Assembly (NCBI GenBank): GCA_951213105.1
Contig: OX578152.1
Span: forward strand, 72,739,180 to 72,803,179
Origin: Amaurobius ferox
Lineage: Eukaryota > Arthropoda > Arachnida > Araneae > Amaurobiidae
Direction: 5' to 3'
DNA length: 64,000 nucleotides
In this document: positions 47,252 to 58,579 of the stretch, piece after piece
Layout of the letters: each line of letters opens with the position of its first letter
Numbering within the stretch: position 1 is the first letter of the stretch
Translations under genes and position numbers: made by a program
Notes under the pieces: model-generated
The model's database searches: none
Seen by the model: the letters and a program-made list of their open reading frames with translations, nothing else
What the model was told of the DNA's origin: nothing

Positions 47252-48317
47252 CAGGGTTAGAAAACAGAAATAGAGTCAGGTGTCAATGGCACCTATTCAT
47301 TTTTCCTCATTTGAAAAGATGTTCTACTTGGATGTAGTTTTAAAATTATTTGTTTTGTTTATATTATGCATCTCACAAAATAAACATGTTTTATTTCTTC
47401 CATATCATGAACCGTTTGCAAATGATTACAAAAATCATTAACTTCAGTGCTATGGAATTACTTTTTTTTTTTTCAAATATATTTGGTTTTTTCATTAGCA
47501 ACTGCTGAACATGCTTAGAAAGTGCTGCTTTTTTTTGTATCTGTAAAAAGTGGATTTACTTGAAAAATGTCTTTCGGCACTTGCACATTTTAGGAAACTT
47601 TTCGGTTTTTTTGTGCGTTTTTTGCTTCTGAAGCTTTTGGTCCATCGATAGGGTTTCCATCAATATTCATATTTTTAAATGTAAATAAAAAAATTGACGA
47701 AACTTAAACTTGCTGCAAATCTTAAATAATAAAAGGCAATGTCTGTCTGTCTGTCTTATACACTATAGACTCAGCGACCGCGCTTAGAAAAGCTACGAAA
47801 TTTGGCAATCGGAGACCCCAGGGAGTGGGAAGGTAACACGTGAAAACCGATTTTTGAAATTCGAAATATTTTTTTTTGTTATTCAATGTTTTATGCAATT
47901 TCGACCGTTTTTTCATATTTTTCCTCTTTTCCCTGAACCATCCAGACGTTGAAGAAAAAAACAAATCACATGACCGGAAAGAGCAGACCATTGCGAGTAA
48001 AAATATATCAATTTCAAATCTCGGTGATAAATTCTAATATTTTTTAAAGATTTTATAACAAAAGTCACTTTCGGCTCAAAAAAGAAAACGAACTTTCGTT
48101 TTCAAATCCTCGGATCCGAAAAAGTAGCGAGATTTTCGACTAATAATTTACATTTTTAGAAAGCTCAAACATCAGGCATTCTTACAAGTCCAATCTGGTC
48201 AAAAAATAATTATAAACAGAAGCCAGATCCTGATTTTAAAAAAGTAATGATTTTAAATGCCTGGACGAATTCGCGGGAAGTTCCGACTTCCTACTGCCCC
48301 TGCGCGCGCAGCCGGGG

Positions 48318-50243
48318 ACTTATAGAGAGCAATTATTGCAGAAAAAAATAAAAGATAAATTGTTTCTTAGAATTTTTATCATGCATTTTGTGGCGTTCCC
48401 CCACCTATACGTATGCCTACTGAATAATTTAAACTACATAATCAAGCGATACTAACTTTTTATTGAAGTTATAGCATAATCACTGATTATTTCAAGCTAA
48501 TGTCCAGTTTTCGTGTTTTTTCTGCCATTTTGTCCAAAATAGAGTCAACTGATGAAGTCATTTCTCTATATAAGTGTAAGAGAGTTAAACCATTTAACCT
48601 TGTCTCAGAGGTAGAATTTCTTAAATAATTCTTTAGCCTACGCAATGTGGAAAAGGTTCTTTCAATTTCAGCAGTGGACACTGGTAGTACTGCTAATATA
48701 TGCAACAATGCTTTAATATATGGTAGCATGTTTTCTTCACAATACCTTAAAGCACTTAACGCATCCCTTGGCCAGTCGTCCGTCTTTAGCCTAGCAATGG
48801 CTCTGTACCAAAACTTCAACTCTATTTTTATTTCATCGACAGTCCCACTTAAGTCATTATTGTAGAATAACACCAAAAATTGAAACTCCTTCAAGATTTC
48901 CTCAGAAAGCTTGTTAGGATCTACGGGCAGCAATGTTTGAAATCCAGTCAAAATAGACTTATGTTTTGAAAATCTTTGTTCTAGATTATTTAAAAAGGTA
49001 TCTAAAAGTGGAATGTATACTGAGACTCGATAATAGTCCTCTAAACTGGCTGAGTCCACATTGTATCTCAACGTTTATTTGCTAGCCGTACTTGGTTTGT
49101 TCATTGAAAAACCAAACTTTTCAGCTTTTGTTTCAGCTCTTAAAAATAATGGAGTGAATTCCGAGTGAACATTTTCCCTTATCTTTCTTATCTCCATTGC
49201 ATCTTCCGCTACATTAAATGCGTGTTTCATGTCAGTATTCTTCGTTGCAGTAGCTTACATAAAATGCTACTATAGGAAAATATTTCATTTAAATGCCTTT
49301 TTTGCTGCACAATTTAACTGGTGTGCAGAATTAGCAGAATCGTTATCTGGCCAATCAGAAATTCTGTCTAAAGCCAAAACAATAGCATCATACAATTCAA
49401 GAAACACTGCAACAGAATTATATTTTTCAACCCATCTTGTGGGACAAAGACGTTTTAATTTTTCGTGTCCAGAATGAATTTCTGTTTCTTCTAAATATTG
49501 CTTCAGTACAGACTGTCTTTTCGGTGTATGAAAAAAGTCATACAAATTTTCAATTGTGCCCAAACAATTTCTAATTGAGGGAACTTCAAAAGAATTGGAT
49601 ACAGATAAATTTAATGAATGTGCAGCACAATGAACGTATAGTACTTGCGGAAAAAAAGACTGAACATGGGCCTGTACGCTGTTAAATTTGTCGCTCATTG
49701 TAGCCGCTCCATCATATCCTTGATCACACAACTTGCTCATTTCTATCCCAAGAACCTTAAGTTTATCAATAATTGTAGCTGAAATTTCATTACCTGTACC
49801 ATCTTCAAGTGGTACAAACTGTAGAAATGTTCCTCCACATTTGATACCGTGGAATCAATGCAACGAACGCAAAGCGATAATTGCTGTCAGCAATATCAGT
49901 AGTTTCGTCAAGGAGCACAGAAAAATACGACGATGAATTTGCTTTTGCCACCAGCCCATCAAGAATAAGGCTGTTGCATATTTGCTCTCTCCCATTAAGA
50001 TTTTTGGGGTCCTTTATCTTAGCAAAAAGGGGTCCCTCTGGACCCAAGCCGCAGGGGCTTCCATTACACCACTGACGGTTCTAAAATGATGGGAAATTTT
50101 TTCATTGTACTGCCGCTAGTGTTCAGGAATTATCATTATTACAGCTCATTATTTGTGCGTAATTTTATTGGGAACCAAATTTTTATATGCATTTTCGGAA
50201 TTTTCGGGGGGGAGGGTTCAATCCCCCCCTGGGTGCGCCTCTG
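48318..50243 (-). mobile_element. hAT element relic
   Basis: The right end (50206-50243) carries GGGTGCGCCTCTG; its complement begins CAGAGGCGCACCCAGGGGGG, a common hAT terminal pattern. No matching left end is found. The left limit is set where similarity to the right duplication copy stops (CAGCCGGGGAC at 48307-48317 against 59435-59445). The right end sits inside a SINE, right before the ACTGACAAAACTGCCGCC stretch. Confidence 0.65.
48487..50078 (-). pseudogene. hAT-family transposase (DUF4371 / hAT dimerisation type), broken
   Basis: Read 5' to 3' on the minus strand. 50047-49805: SSSYFSVLLDETTDIADSNY, the DUF4371-type start of the RNase H-like fold with a catalytic Asp. 49740-49285: LCDQGYDGAATMS, FPQVLYVHCAAHSLNLS, and LCPTRWVEKYNS with the conserved Trp. 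49250-49075: PLFLRAETKAEKFG and a stop. 49071-48487: LLHILAVLPVSTAEIERTFS then RLNGLTLLHLY, the C-terminal hAT dimerisation domain with the catalytic Glu. The N-terminal zinc finger is missing, and stops near 49800, 49285 and 49075 break the frame. The enzyme would cut and paste its own transposon. About 530 codons of an expected 650-800 remain. Confidence 0.85.
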
Positions 50244-50246
50244 CTC

Positions 50247-50400
50247 GCAACTGACAAAACTGCCGCCATGTTCTGCGGAGTTCAATCATGTGGAATTAAG
50301 CATGTGGGTCCGTCAGTCCTTCCGAGAGGTTAGTGGTAGGGGAAGTAGGGTACTGTCCCTGTTGATGCCACACCCACTAGGTTCCAGTCTAAATTGGGTG
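50247..50400 (+). mobile_element. SINE fragment (lacks the tRNA head)
   Basis: ACTGACAAAACTGCCGCC to CTAAATTGGGTGA, ending in A-rich sequence. Its paralogue at 60036-60193 is longer at the 5' side; here the hAT relic replaces the head. Confidence 0.8.
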
Positions 50401-50429
50401 AATAAAAAGAATGTTATGGAGATTGTCGC

Positions 50430-50690
50430 GGAGGGCGCTGTATTCCAGTGGTTAGCGTGTGGGAATTGCACTCGTTAGGCCAGGGTTCGATTCCTGCGAC
50501 TGCCAAAACTGCCGCCGTGTTCACGCGGAGTACGATCGCGTTAAACATGTGGGTGCGTAAGTCCTTCCGAGAAGTCGGTGGTAGGGGAGGAGGGTACGCT
50601 CCCTGTGGATGCCTCCCACACTGGGTTCTGGTCTAAATTGTGCGGCACTTCCTGGCCGTCCAAATAGTTACCTTACAACTTTCTGGTGGG
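50430..50690 (+). mobile_element. tRNA-headed SINE, older subfamily
   Basis: Head GGGCGCTGTATTCCAGTGGT, B box GGTTCGATTCC, body with ACGATCGCGTTAAACATGTG, and a divergent 3' part (GGTGGGTCGCGGCAGCGAGT). Paralogue at 60225-60480. Confidence 0.85.
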
Positions 50691-51394
50691 TCGCGGCAGC
50701 GAGTTTGCCACGGTCAGAATTTTCAAGGGTCGCGAACAGGCTGGTCGTCGAAGGCGACTAGTTATATATTATTAGCAATCTTTAAAATTTACAGATTTCT
50801 TTAAAAATTTATTTTAAAACAAAATTATAAATTTCGTAATTTAAAAAAAAATCAGTAATTTCAGTAATGTGTCCACAGATTTGGAATACTTAAAAACTTA
50901 ATACAACATCAAACAACATTATAAATACAACATTATACAACATAATACAACGTTATAGCTTGCAGATCATTTCAATCCCAACGTGGCTTCAGCAGTATGA
51001 ATTTAAAATTAACTGAGAAAAGATCACGTGTTCTTGCCGAGCATGTGGCAAGTTTGTTGTTCATTAAACCATGCGTCCATCATTAGAATTATGTATTGCA
51101 ATCTCAAAGAGCAGCTGTTGACCAACAAACGAAAACGGCAACCTCTGAAGAACACGTAATCGTTCCTGTACAGGGATTTCAATTATTCTTCTGAACAGGA
51201 CTTTTTTATATGATTTTGAAGTTTGGAATTATAATTATTTTGAAGGTTTTTTTACTTTTCTGATTTTTCTTTAAATTTGGTATCCGTTTTTTGCTTTTGA
51301 AATTTTTATTCAACAGTTATAAATATATGCTGAACAAATGCTATAATCTTTGACGCCTTCATTTTTGAAAAAGTAACTATTTCTTTCTTTTGAT

Positions 51395-51645
51395 TCGGAC
51401 AGACCGACTTAACTAAAGATGTAAGGTAACTGTTTAGATGACCAGGGGAGTCACCTAATTTAAACAAGAACCAAGTGGAGGTGGCAACCTCCATTTCTTA
51501 TCATTCGGCGGGACTTTTGGACCCACTGATGTAAGATATCCGTACTCCGCGTAAAACACTTGGATAGTTGGGCAGCTTCGGGAATCGAACTCAGGTCCTC
51601 CAAGTGCAAGCCCCGTGCCTTAACGACTATGATATACCATTCGTA
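51395..51645 (-). mobile_element. Old SINE subfamily, copy 1 of 5
   Basis: Minus-strand tRNA head with B box AGTTCGATTCCCGAAG, then a body homologous to the young SINEs (GTACGGATATCTTACATCAG, GTCATCTAAACAGTTACC). A GTAACTATTT repeat flanks both sides. The tail is A/G-rich (GAAAGAAA) and lacks (CAA)n. It is followed (51646-52100) by a module shared by all five copies. Confidence 0.8.
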
Positions 51646-52204
51646 GGTAACTATTTGTAGTTAATCAGGGAAATTTCCAGTGCTATTTTTTAAACAATTC
51701 GCCACTTCTTTTGAAACATTGAAGAAATAATTTCAGGGTGTCCTTTCCATAATGTACAATCATTGTCTTTAAGCCACAAATGCGTTGATCAAAAGAGATG
51801 CCCCCTTCTCGATCGGAACGCGGGAGTGTTTGCTCGCTCTCGCTCCATAACTGTACGCCATTGTTTCTATTTAGGAAAATGTATAGGACTTCTAACTGCT
51901 GTTCTCCTTTCAAGGGCTATTATTATATGAAATACAGCTTCTGTCAAATTTGTTTAGAAAGAACTATCAAGATCTCCCGTGTAAAATATATTTAATCTAT
52001 AGACTTATTGATCAATTTTGAGGGTCATAAAATGGGATTGACAATCGCTAAACTTAGGGAATAAAAAAGTGAATTTTATATCTCTATTTAAGTGAGAATG
52101 GCCCTCATGAAAATTCAAATAAATACTAAACAAATATTCTAATCTTTGGTTTATATATTTTTACAAATGAAAGAAAAAAGAACGTAGGTAACTATTTCTT
52201 TCTT

Positions 52205-52470
52205 TCTATTCAGACCGTCTGACTTACCTAAAAGTGTGTGTAAGGTAGCTGTTTGGACGACCTAGAGAGCCACCTTATTTAGACCACAACCAAGTGGGAG
52301 TGTCAACCACAATTCGGGCCATACCAAACTTTCAAAAAGACTTTTGTACCCACAGATTTAACGGGCCAGAATGCTGTGTAAAACACGGGACAGTTTGGGC
52401 AGCTTCGGGAATCGAACTTGGATCCTCCTACTACAATCCCCGTATCTTAACGACTGGGCTATCCCATCCA
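52205..52470 (-). mobile_element. Old SINE subfamily, copy 2 of 5
   Basis: Minus strand: head TGGGATAGCCCAGTCGTTAA, B box AGTTCGATTCCCGAAGCTGC, body with GGGTACAAAAGTC and AGGTAAGTCAGACGGTCTGA. Its downstream module runs to about 52850. Confidence 0.82.
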
Positions 52471-52906
52471 TAGTGTAATTAATAGGCAGGGCATTCCAGT
52501 GCTATTTTTAGCAATACACCACTTCTTTTGGAATTGTTGAACAAATAATCTCAGGGTGTCCTTTCTCATAATGTATAGCCATTGTCTTTAAGCCAAAAAT
52601 TCGTTAATCACAAAAGTCTCCCCTTCTCGATCGGCGCGAGAGAGTGATTGGTTGGGCTCGCTCCATGACTGCATGTATGCTTCTATAGAGAAAAATTTAT
52701 AGGACTTCTAACTGCTTTTCTAACTAAAATGGGATTGACAGTCGCTATAAATAGAGAATAAAAAAGTGGTTATTATATCTTTATTTAAGTGAGATTGGTC
52801 CTCATGAAAATTCAAATAAATAGTGAACCAATATTCTGATCTTTGACTGGTAAATACATCATTGTCATTACACGGTGTCATTGGTAAATACACAATATGA
52901 CAGTGA

Positions 52907-52939
52907 GTCCTCTGGACGAGTCGGGCGGCCTGGGGTTTC
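52907..52939 (+). mobile_element. 33-bp SINE 3'-tail insertion
   Basis: GTCCTCTGGACGAGTCGGGC followed by GGCCTGGGGTTTC, homologous to 7896-7929. Flanked by CACAATATGACAGTGA at 52891-52906 and 52940-52955. The paralogue at 62665-62680 has one uninterrupted copy of this 16-mer, the empty site. Confidence 0.85.
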
Positions 52940-53084
52940 CACAATATGACAGTGAAAATGAGACACCAAGGAGTGAGCAGAAAGTGATGGAAATCGGCAA
53001 ACAGAAAGAGACAGCAACGAACAATAAGTGATTTTTATTGCAACATGATACACTTATACACTGAGCGATAACACCTTCTGACCA

Positions 53085-54100
53085 TTAGGTTGTAGGACCA
53101 CCGCGGGCGGCAATACAGGCAGCAACACGTCTAGATACAGAGTCAATGAGCTTGCGGATGATGTCCTGAGGGATGTCTGCCCATTCCCTGTCAACCATTT
53201 GCCGGAGTTCGTCTTCTAAACACTATGGTGGCATGCACGCAAGCGACGTCCAATCACATAACAGACGTGTTCGATTGGTGAGAGATCAGGGGAGATTGGC
53301 GGCCAGGGAAGCAGCTGGGTTCCTTGCAGGGCATATTGGCTGATGCGTACCGTGTATGGTCGGCCGTTCTCCTGTTGGTAAATGTCATTGAGCACCCCCA
53401 GAAGGGAGGGTAGTGTCACCGGCTGCAACAAATCATTCACGTATCGTTGTGCCCTCAATACGGACCAGAGGTGACTTTCTACCGTAGGCGATGGCGCCCC
53501 AAACCATGATGGTGCGTTGTCGCGCGGTGTGGCGTTCCACAGATGCTGTCGCATCGGACCTGTCACCACTTCGGCACCAGACTCGTACCCGACGGCTGTC
53601 ATTGCTAAAACAGAAGCATGACTCGTCTGAGAACACAACCCTGTGCATTCCGCCATCCACGTGGCTCTATCCCGACACCATTGCAAACGGAAGCGTCTGT
53701 GCTGTTGGGTCAATGACAGTCTTCTTAACTGGCACCATGAGTGCAGGTCGCCGGCCACGAATCGGCGGATAATGGTCCTGGTCGATATGGGAGAATCAAG
53801 GATGTTCTGCACATGCTGCAAAAGGGCGACAAAAGTGGCCTGCGGGACCGCCAACGCTTGCCGACGTATGCGTCGGTCCACGCGTGCTGACGTCGCTCTG
53901 GCCGTACCGACACCCGTCAAACGTGCCATATTCCCTTGTTCCAACCTTTATCGCCACAGCCGGTGCACCGTGGACGCGTGTAGGTGGCTGTCCGCTGAGA
54001 TTTGGCGCATGGGCCAACCTGCCTTTCTGAGTCAGATCACCATACCCCTCGTGAAATCGTCAGTCTGCTAAAACTGCCTCGGTTGACGCTGGCTTTGCAT
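53085..54100 (-). pseudogene. Tc1-like transposase, copy 1, broken
   Basis: The start codon at 54100-54098 opens a frame interrupted by a stop after 10 codons. The helix-turn-helix reads DDFTRGMVI, a stop, then LRKAGWPMRQISADSH and HASTVHRLW. A second HTH-like region follows (RRIRRQALAVPQATF). The catalytic core has VVFSDESCFCF (first Asp), then VWGAIAYG, then QQENGRPYT where the family has QQDN (second Asp replaced by Glu), then SPDLSPIEHV (Glu). The coding end is at 53085. At least one frameshift and two stops. The length, 1016 bp, is close to the usual 340 codons. The paralogue at 62810-63817 shares the first HTH stop and the Asp-to-Glu change. Confidence 0.88.
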
Positions 54101-54359
54101 TATCTGCTACCACACGTTTCCTCTGAGACAAAAAAAATGCAAAATTATTTCCTTGACAGACAGAGCGGCTCGATTATTTCCGATTCTGCCGGTTCCTTCT
54201 CTTATGTCTCACTATCTCACTCAAATTTCGCGGGACAGCAGCGCATTTCGCTGCATTTACATAACTCGGTGAGCTGCGTCAACCCTGCAATTTGCATATT
54301 TTTCTGTCCACTCCTTCTCAGTGTCTCATTTTCACTGTCGCGTAGTGTATGTCTTTCTT

Positions 54360-54630
54360 TCGATTCAGACAGTCCGACTTACCTAAAAGTGGGTGTAAGG
54401 TAGCTGTTTGGACGAACTGGAGAGTCACCTAATTTAAACCACAGCCAAGTGGGAGTATCAACCACCATTCGAACCATACGAAACTCTCAAAAGGACTTTT
54501 ATACCCACAGATTTAACGGGCCAGTACTCTGCGTAGACCTCGGGATAGTTTGGGCAGCTTCGGGAATCGAACTTGGATCCTCCTAGTGCAATCCCCGTGT
54601 CTTAACGACTGGGCTATCCCATCCGTAGGT
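54360..54630 (-). mobile_element. Old SINE subfamily, copy 3 of 5
   Basis: Minus strand: TGGGATAGCCCAGTCGTTAA, B box AGTTCGATTCCCGAAGCTGC, body, then GACGGACTGTCTGAATCG-type 3' end. It directly abuts the right TA of the Tc1 element. The shared downstream module follows to about 55090. Confidence 0.82.
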
Positions 54631-55094
54631 AACTATGTCTAGTTAATCGGCGAGAGTTGTAATGCTATTTTTTGGCAATCCACCACTTCTTTTGGAATCT
54701 TATAGCAAATAGGTTCACGGCATCCATTACTATAATGCATTGTCTTTGTCTTTAAGCCAAAAATGCGTTTATCACAAGAGACGACCTTTCTATATCGGCG
54801 TCTATGTCTTGCTGCATGAGTGTACGCTATTGCTTATATTGAGAAAAATTTATAGAACTTCTAACTGCTCTTCTCCTTTCAAGGGCTATTATTATGTGAA
54901 ATATAGCTTCTGTCATAAATTTGTTTAGAAAGAAGTGTCAAGACCTCGCGTATAAAAGATATTTAATCTGCAAATTTATTGATCCATTTTCTGGGTTATA
55001 AAATGGGATTGACTGTCTCTAATATTAGGGAATAAAGTCGTGAATAATTTATCCCCATTTAAGTGAGAAAAGCTTTCATAAAAATTCAAAATTT

Positions 55095-56230
55095 TCTTGA
55101 AAAATATTTTGAAACATACGAAAGTTTTATGTATTACTTGAACAAATAACGCGACATTTTCTGGGTTCTAAATAAGCGCCCGCTACTTAAATAGCACAGA
55201 TATAGATAACACTTATACAGATAACTCCATTAAATTGACAAATTACATGTTTTGAACTAAAATCATTCCGCGTTACGTTTTTTCCATTCGCGATTAATTA
55301 TACACCACTGGTGTAATATGCTCCTTTAATATGCCCCAGATAAGCGTTCCACAAATAAATGAAAACACTTGATGTCGCAAAAAAAGATAAAAAGTTCATT
55401 TACCCTTGAAATAAAATTCAAAGAAATAACTGCTCTCTCGGCGAGTTTTCATTCAAATTTTCAGTGAACACTAATAATATGGAAATAATTATGTATTCCA
55501 AAACACGACAATTATTCATTTACATTCACAAATTTATAAAATGGCAAATAAAATAACATTCAAAATAGCAATCGTCTAGACAGAAGTCTGAGACATCAAT
55601 CGCAGGCCACCTGCTGCTTCTGGAAGCTGCGATGAATAAATTAATTTGTCTGTCTTTTATCGTCTTTCCAGACAAAAACTGCTTTTTAAGTTGAAATTTT
55701 GCCATATTTTCGGATTTAAATGTTCACTTCTTTTAAACTAATAATTCGAATTTTTAAAAAAAAATCTAGGCAGAGTTGTATTGTCCGGTGACATGCCCGA
55801 AGTACCTCTGTAGTGTAAAACAAAACACAAAGTCCTGTGATTTCATAAAATAGAACATTAAAACGATAGTTGTGAGAAGAACTAAAGAATAGATCTGACT
55901 GAACGTCCCCAACTTTTACAATAAACCGGATAATTGTTAATGACCCTTTAGTATTATATATTAAGATTGAAGCTAACAGCTAATGGGGACACATTGTATG
56001 GATTAGCTGAACCATCTCTGTGGCGCAACCCGAAACACAAGGTGGACGTGAACCAACAGCCATTCAAGACCAACCACTACAGCATTTACTCAAGAGGGGC
56101 AAAGCAACACCAATCAGGTTACAAGGGATAAGATGAAAGACAGGCTTCCCCGAAATTATATTGAAAAAGTTTACCCAACAAAAAACACAGGACTAGCAGA
56201 CTTGGAAAAAATCTTAATGTGCAAACTTGT
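55095..56230. other. Unassigned sequence
   Basis: AT-rich, with no supported gene or repeat. Confidence 0.35.
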
Positions 56231-56235
56231 AAAAA

Positions 56236-56317
56236 TACTCGAGTTGCAAAGGTAGTAGTGGTGTGCAATATTCTATAAAAAATGTTGCACACCGCTACCA
56301 CTTTCACATCTCGAGTA
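56236..56317. repeat. Imperfect inverted repeat, about 33-bp arms
   Basis: TACTCGAGTTGCAAAGGTAG then TAGTGGTGTGCAA faces TTGCACACCGCTACCACTTT then CACATCTCGAGTA, around a 15-base AT loop. It abuts the repeat copy at 56318. Confidence 0.75.
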
Positions 56318-56830
56318 AAGGGATTTCGAACGAAATTTGGTACAAAAATAACAATCAGTAAATACTGGAAGACTATTGCTTTTAAACGCAATCGGATGAA
56401 ATTTTGAGAGAATCATCAAAAAATAAGAACCTTCAATAATGTCACATAAATAATCATTTCTTATGTAATTTTTTATTAGAAAACGATTAATATGAATTTA
56501 AAATGCTAGCATGAATCTTTCTCGAGCAATTGCCCATTTTTCAAATAAATTTATCAAAAAACCGCATAACATTAAAAAATATTAACTATTGCTCATTTTT
56601 CAATGTAATACTACGCGATAAATTTATTAACATCATTCTCGTGGTTTTAGTTCATTCCATTCACGAGAGAAGATACTTTGAGTAATAGTTTTGTATTTTA
56701 GCAGTTAACAATTCGCCAACAGCCGTTTATATAAGTAATTATCTTCCTTACGTCTGTAACGCTTGGCGATAAATTTGGCGTACTTGGCGACAGATCACCC
56801 CAGATTAACGAAATTATGCTGTCATCCGGA
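56318..56830 (-). mobile_element. CTGATGTGG-family element, internal part
   Basis: Shares with 28400-28920 the blocks GAAATTTGGTACAAAAAT, ACAAT..GTAAA.ACTGGAAG, ATGAA.C.TTCTCGAG and TTTAGTTCATTCCATTCA. Both ends are missing. Confidence 0.6.
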
Positions 56831-56871
56831 AACGCCACAAATGTACAATTCAGCGTTAAAGACGTTGTATC

Positions 56872-56935
56872 GCGGAATGGACCTATCGCGGTCCATTCCG
56901 CTTATGTAAAAGGAAGCATGCTTCCTTTTACATAA
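56872..56935. repeat. Two adjacent perfect inverted repeats at a duplication boundary
   Basis: 56872-56901: GCGGAATGGACC and its exact complement around TATCGC. 56902-56935: a perfect 34-bp palindrome without loop (half-site TTATGTAAAAGGAAGCA). The similarity to 44744 onward begins at 56920, inside the second palindrome. Confidence 0.95.
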
Positions 56936-57842
56936 ATGATTATTTTGACACTTATTACTGGTAGTTAAGTAAATATATTTTGAATTTCAATGTTTTCAAT
57001 CTTTTCTATAAATAGACAATGGAAACAGATATTTTGATTAATGAACTATGTTTTAACTGGACTATGTTTAAATGGACTATGCTTTAAATGTTGATAAATA
57101 TTACAAAATTTAAAAGCAAAAAATTACATTTGACCTTGTTTGAAAAGAAACCAATAAAATCAGTAAGAAACAAGATAAAATAAAGTGTTTACCTTTTCTG
57201 GTCTAAATTTAATTTTTTATTTATAGTTCGAAAGTTCGTAGCTAAATTTTTTCAGCGACAGGCATTTGTACAGCGTTTAGAATAAGGATATCCGTTTTAA
57301 GTTTAACTTTTTCCATACAGAGTTTAAGATGGCGAAAAGTCAAAGTTTAATCAAAAGTTGGATTTTTCGCAGTTACCGCTAAAATATCAATAGAATATAT
57401 TATATAATGTATGATTTCGTTTAAATGACATCCTTTGACCTGAGACAGATTCAAATCCAAAAAGCTGCGACGGCAGCGAATTAAACGAGTCGATAAATAA
57501 CACTAAGACCCATGCCGACGCCATTACCGACGACCAATAACAGCTTCAGAGAACTGCGCTTGTGCACGGAGATCTTAGTTTACATTACGATCTCAGCATC
57601 ACTTATCTGTTAAAGTTACTATTGTAATAATTTGTTCAATCTATTAATTAATATTATTAGATAGTTTAGAATATTAAATTCTAAATTATAGCTGATACTT
57701 AAAACGAACTGCGCCTGTGCAAGGAGAATTTTATTTTAAATTACGATCTCGGTATAACTCAATTAGTATTATTCAAGGAGATTTAAATATATTTAAATCT
57801 TTTTCGTATTATTGGATTGCATAGAATATTAAACTCATATTA

Positions 57843-58100
57843 AACTAATTTAAAAATATTAAAGAAATAACTAAAGAATATTAAACTAAATTAAAGTTAT
57901 AATAGATGGCTATATTTGATATAGATATATTTTAATCATTCTGAGAGCAATTTTTGGTATTAAGATATGGTATTAAGTTAACTAATTTAAAGTTATTAAA
58001 GAAATAACTAAAGAATATTAAATTAAATTAATGTTATAACAGATGGCTATATTTGATATAGATATATTTTAATCATTTTGAGAGCAATTGTTGGTGTTAA
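57843..58100 (+). repeat. Local tandem duplication of about 117 bp
   Basis: AAAGAAATAACTAAAGAATA ... ATAGATGGCTATATTTGATA ... TTTTAATCATT.TGAGAGCA occurs twice in a row. The left copy (46930-47020) has it once. Confidence 0.8.
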
Positions 58101-58529
58101 AATATGCTCAAAATTTTAATGTGTTTTAATTTATAATGATATTTTGAACTTGCTTCGACAATGTAAATTTTAATATTATAATGAAGAGTTGGAAATAGAT
58201 CAACATTCATCTGAAAAGTCGAGAACGTTTGAAACTAGAATGAGACGTAATATTATGATTAAAAACAAACTTCTAAATTTCACATATATTTTAGAAAATT
58301 CAAATAAAATAGTAGCCTAGCAGGGTTAAAAAATAGAAATAGAGAGTCAGGTGTCAATGGCATCAATTCATTTTTCCTCATTTGAAAAAATGTTCTACTT
58401 GGATGTAGTTTTAAAATTATTTGTTCTGTTTATGTAATGCATCTCACAAAATAAACATGTTTTATTTCTTCCATATCATGAACCGTTTGCAAATGATTAC
58501 AAAAATCATCGAACTTCAGTGCTGCGAAA

Positions 58530-58533
<4 letters not shown>

Positions 58534-58577
<44 letters not shown>
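58534..58577 (+). repeat. Poly-T tract, 44 bases
   Basis: 44 uninterrupted T, against about 12 at the paralogous place near 47462. Tract length may be unreliable in assembly. Confidence 0.95.

Positions 58578-58579
<2 letters not shown>

Larger units (their letters stand above)
44744..54347 (+). repeat. Segmental duplication, left copy
   Basis: Matching blocks with 56920-64000: 44744-45010 with 56920-57185; 46240-48317 with 57188-59445; about 50244-52850 with 60036-62630; 52880-54330 with 62650-64000. The copies are direct. Differences include an extra 743-bp tandem unit here (45430-46170), the hAT relic here, and a segment of about 590 bp (59446-60035) found only in the right copy. Confidence 0.9.
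52891..54347 (-). mobile_element. Tc1-like transposon, copy 1, with both ends
   Basis: Bounded by TA (52889-52890 and 54348-54349). Left end CACAATATGACAGTGA, resuming after a 49-base interruption as AAATGAGACACCAAGGAGTG. The right end in complement reads CACTACGCGACAGTGAAAAT, GAGACACTGAGAAGGAGTGG. The TIRs are 35-40 bp and imperfect. One transposase gene lies on the minus strand. A 33-bp SINE tail with a 16-bp duplication interrupts the left TIR. Confidence 0.85.

Noticed and set aside
47722..47991. 89-codon frame with a related frame at 58923-59159
   Set aside because: The paralogues differ by frame-changing indels, and the segment is a repeat with a TCTGTCTGTC start; no domain.
51683..51995. 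Opposing 65-76-codon frames repeated at 61456-61768 and 54740-54928
   Set aside because: They belong to the non-coding module that follows the old SINE copies; one of the three copies has broken frames.
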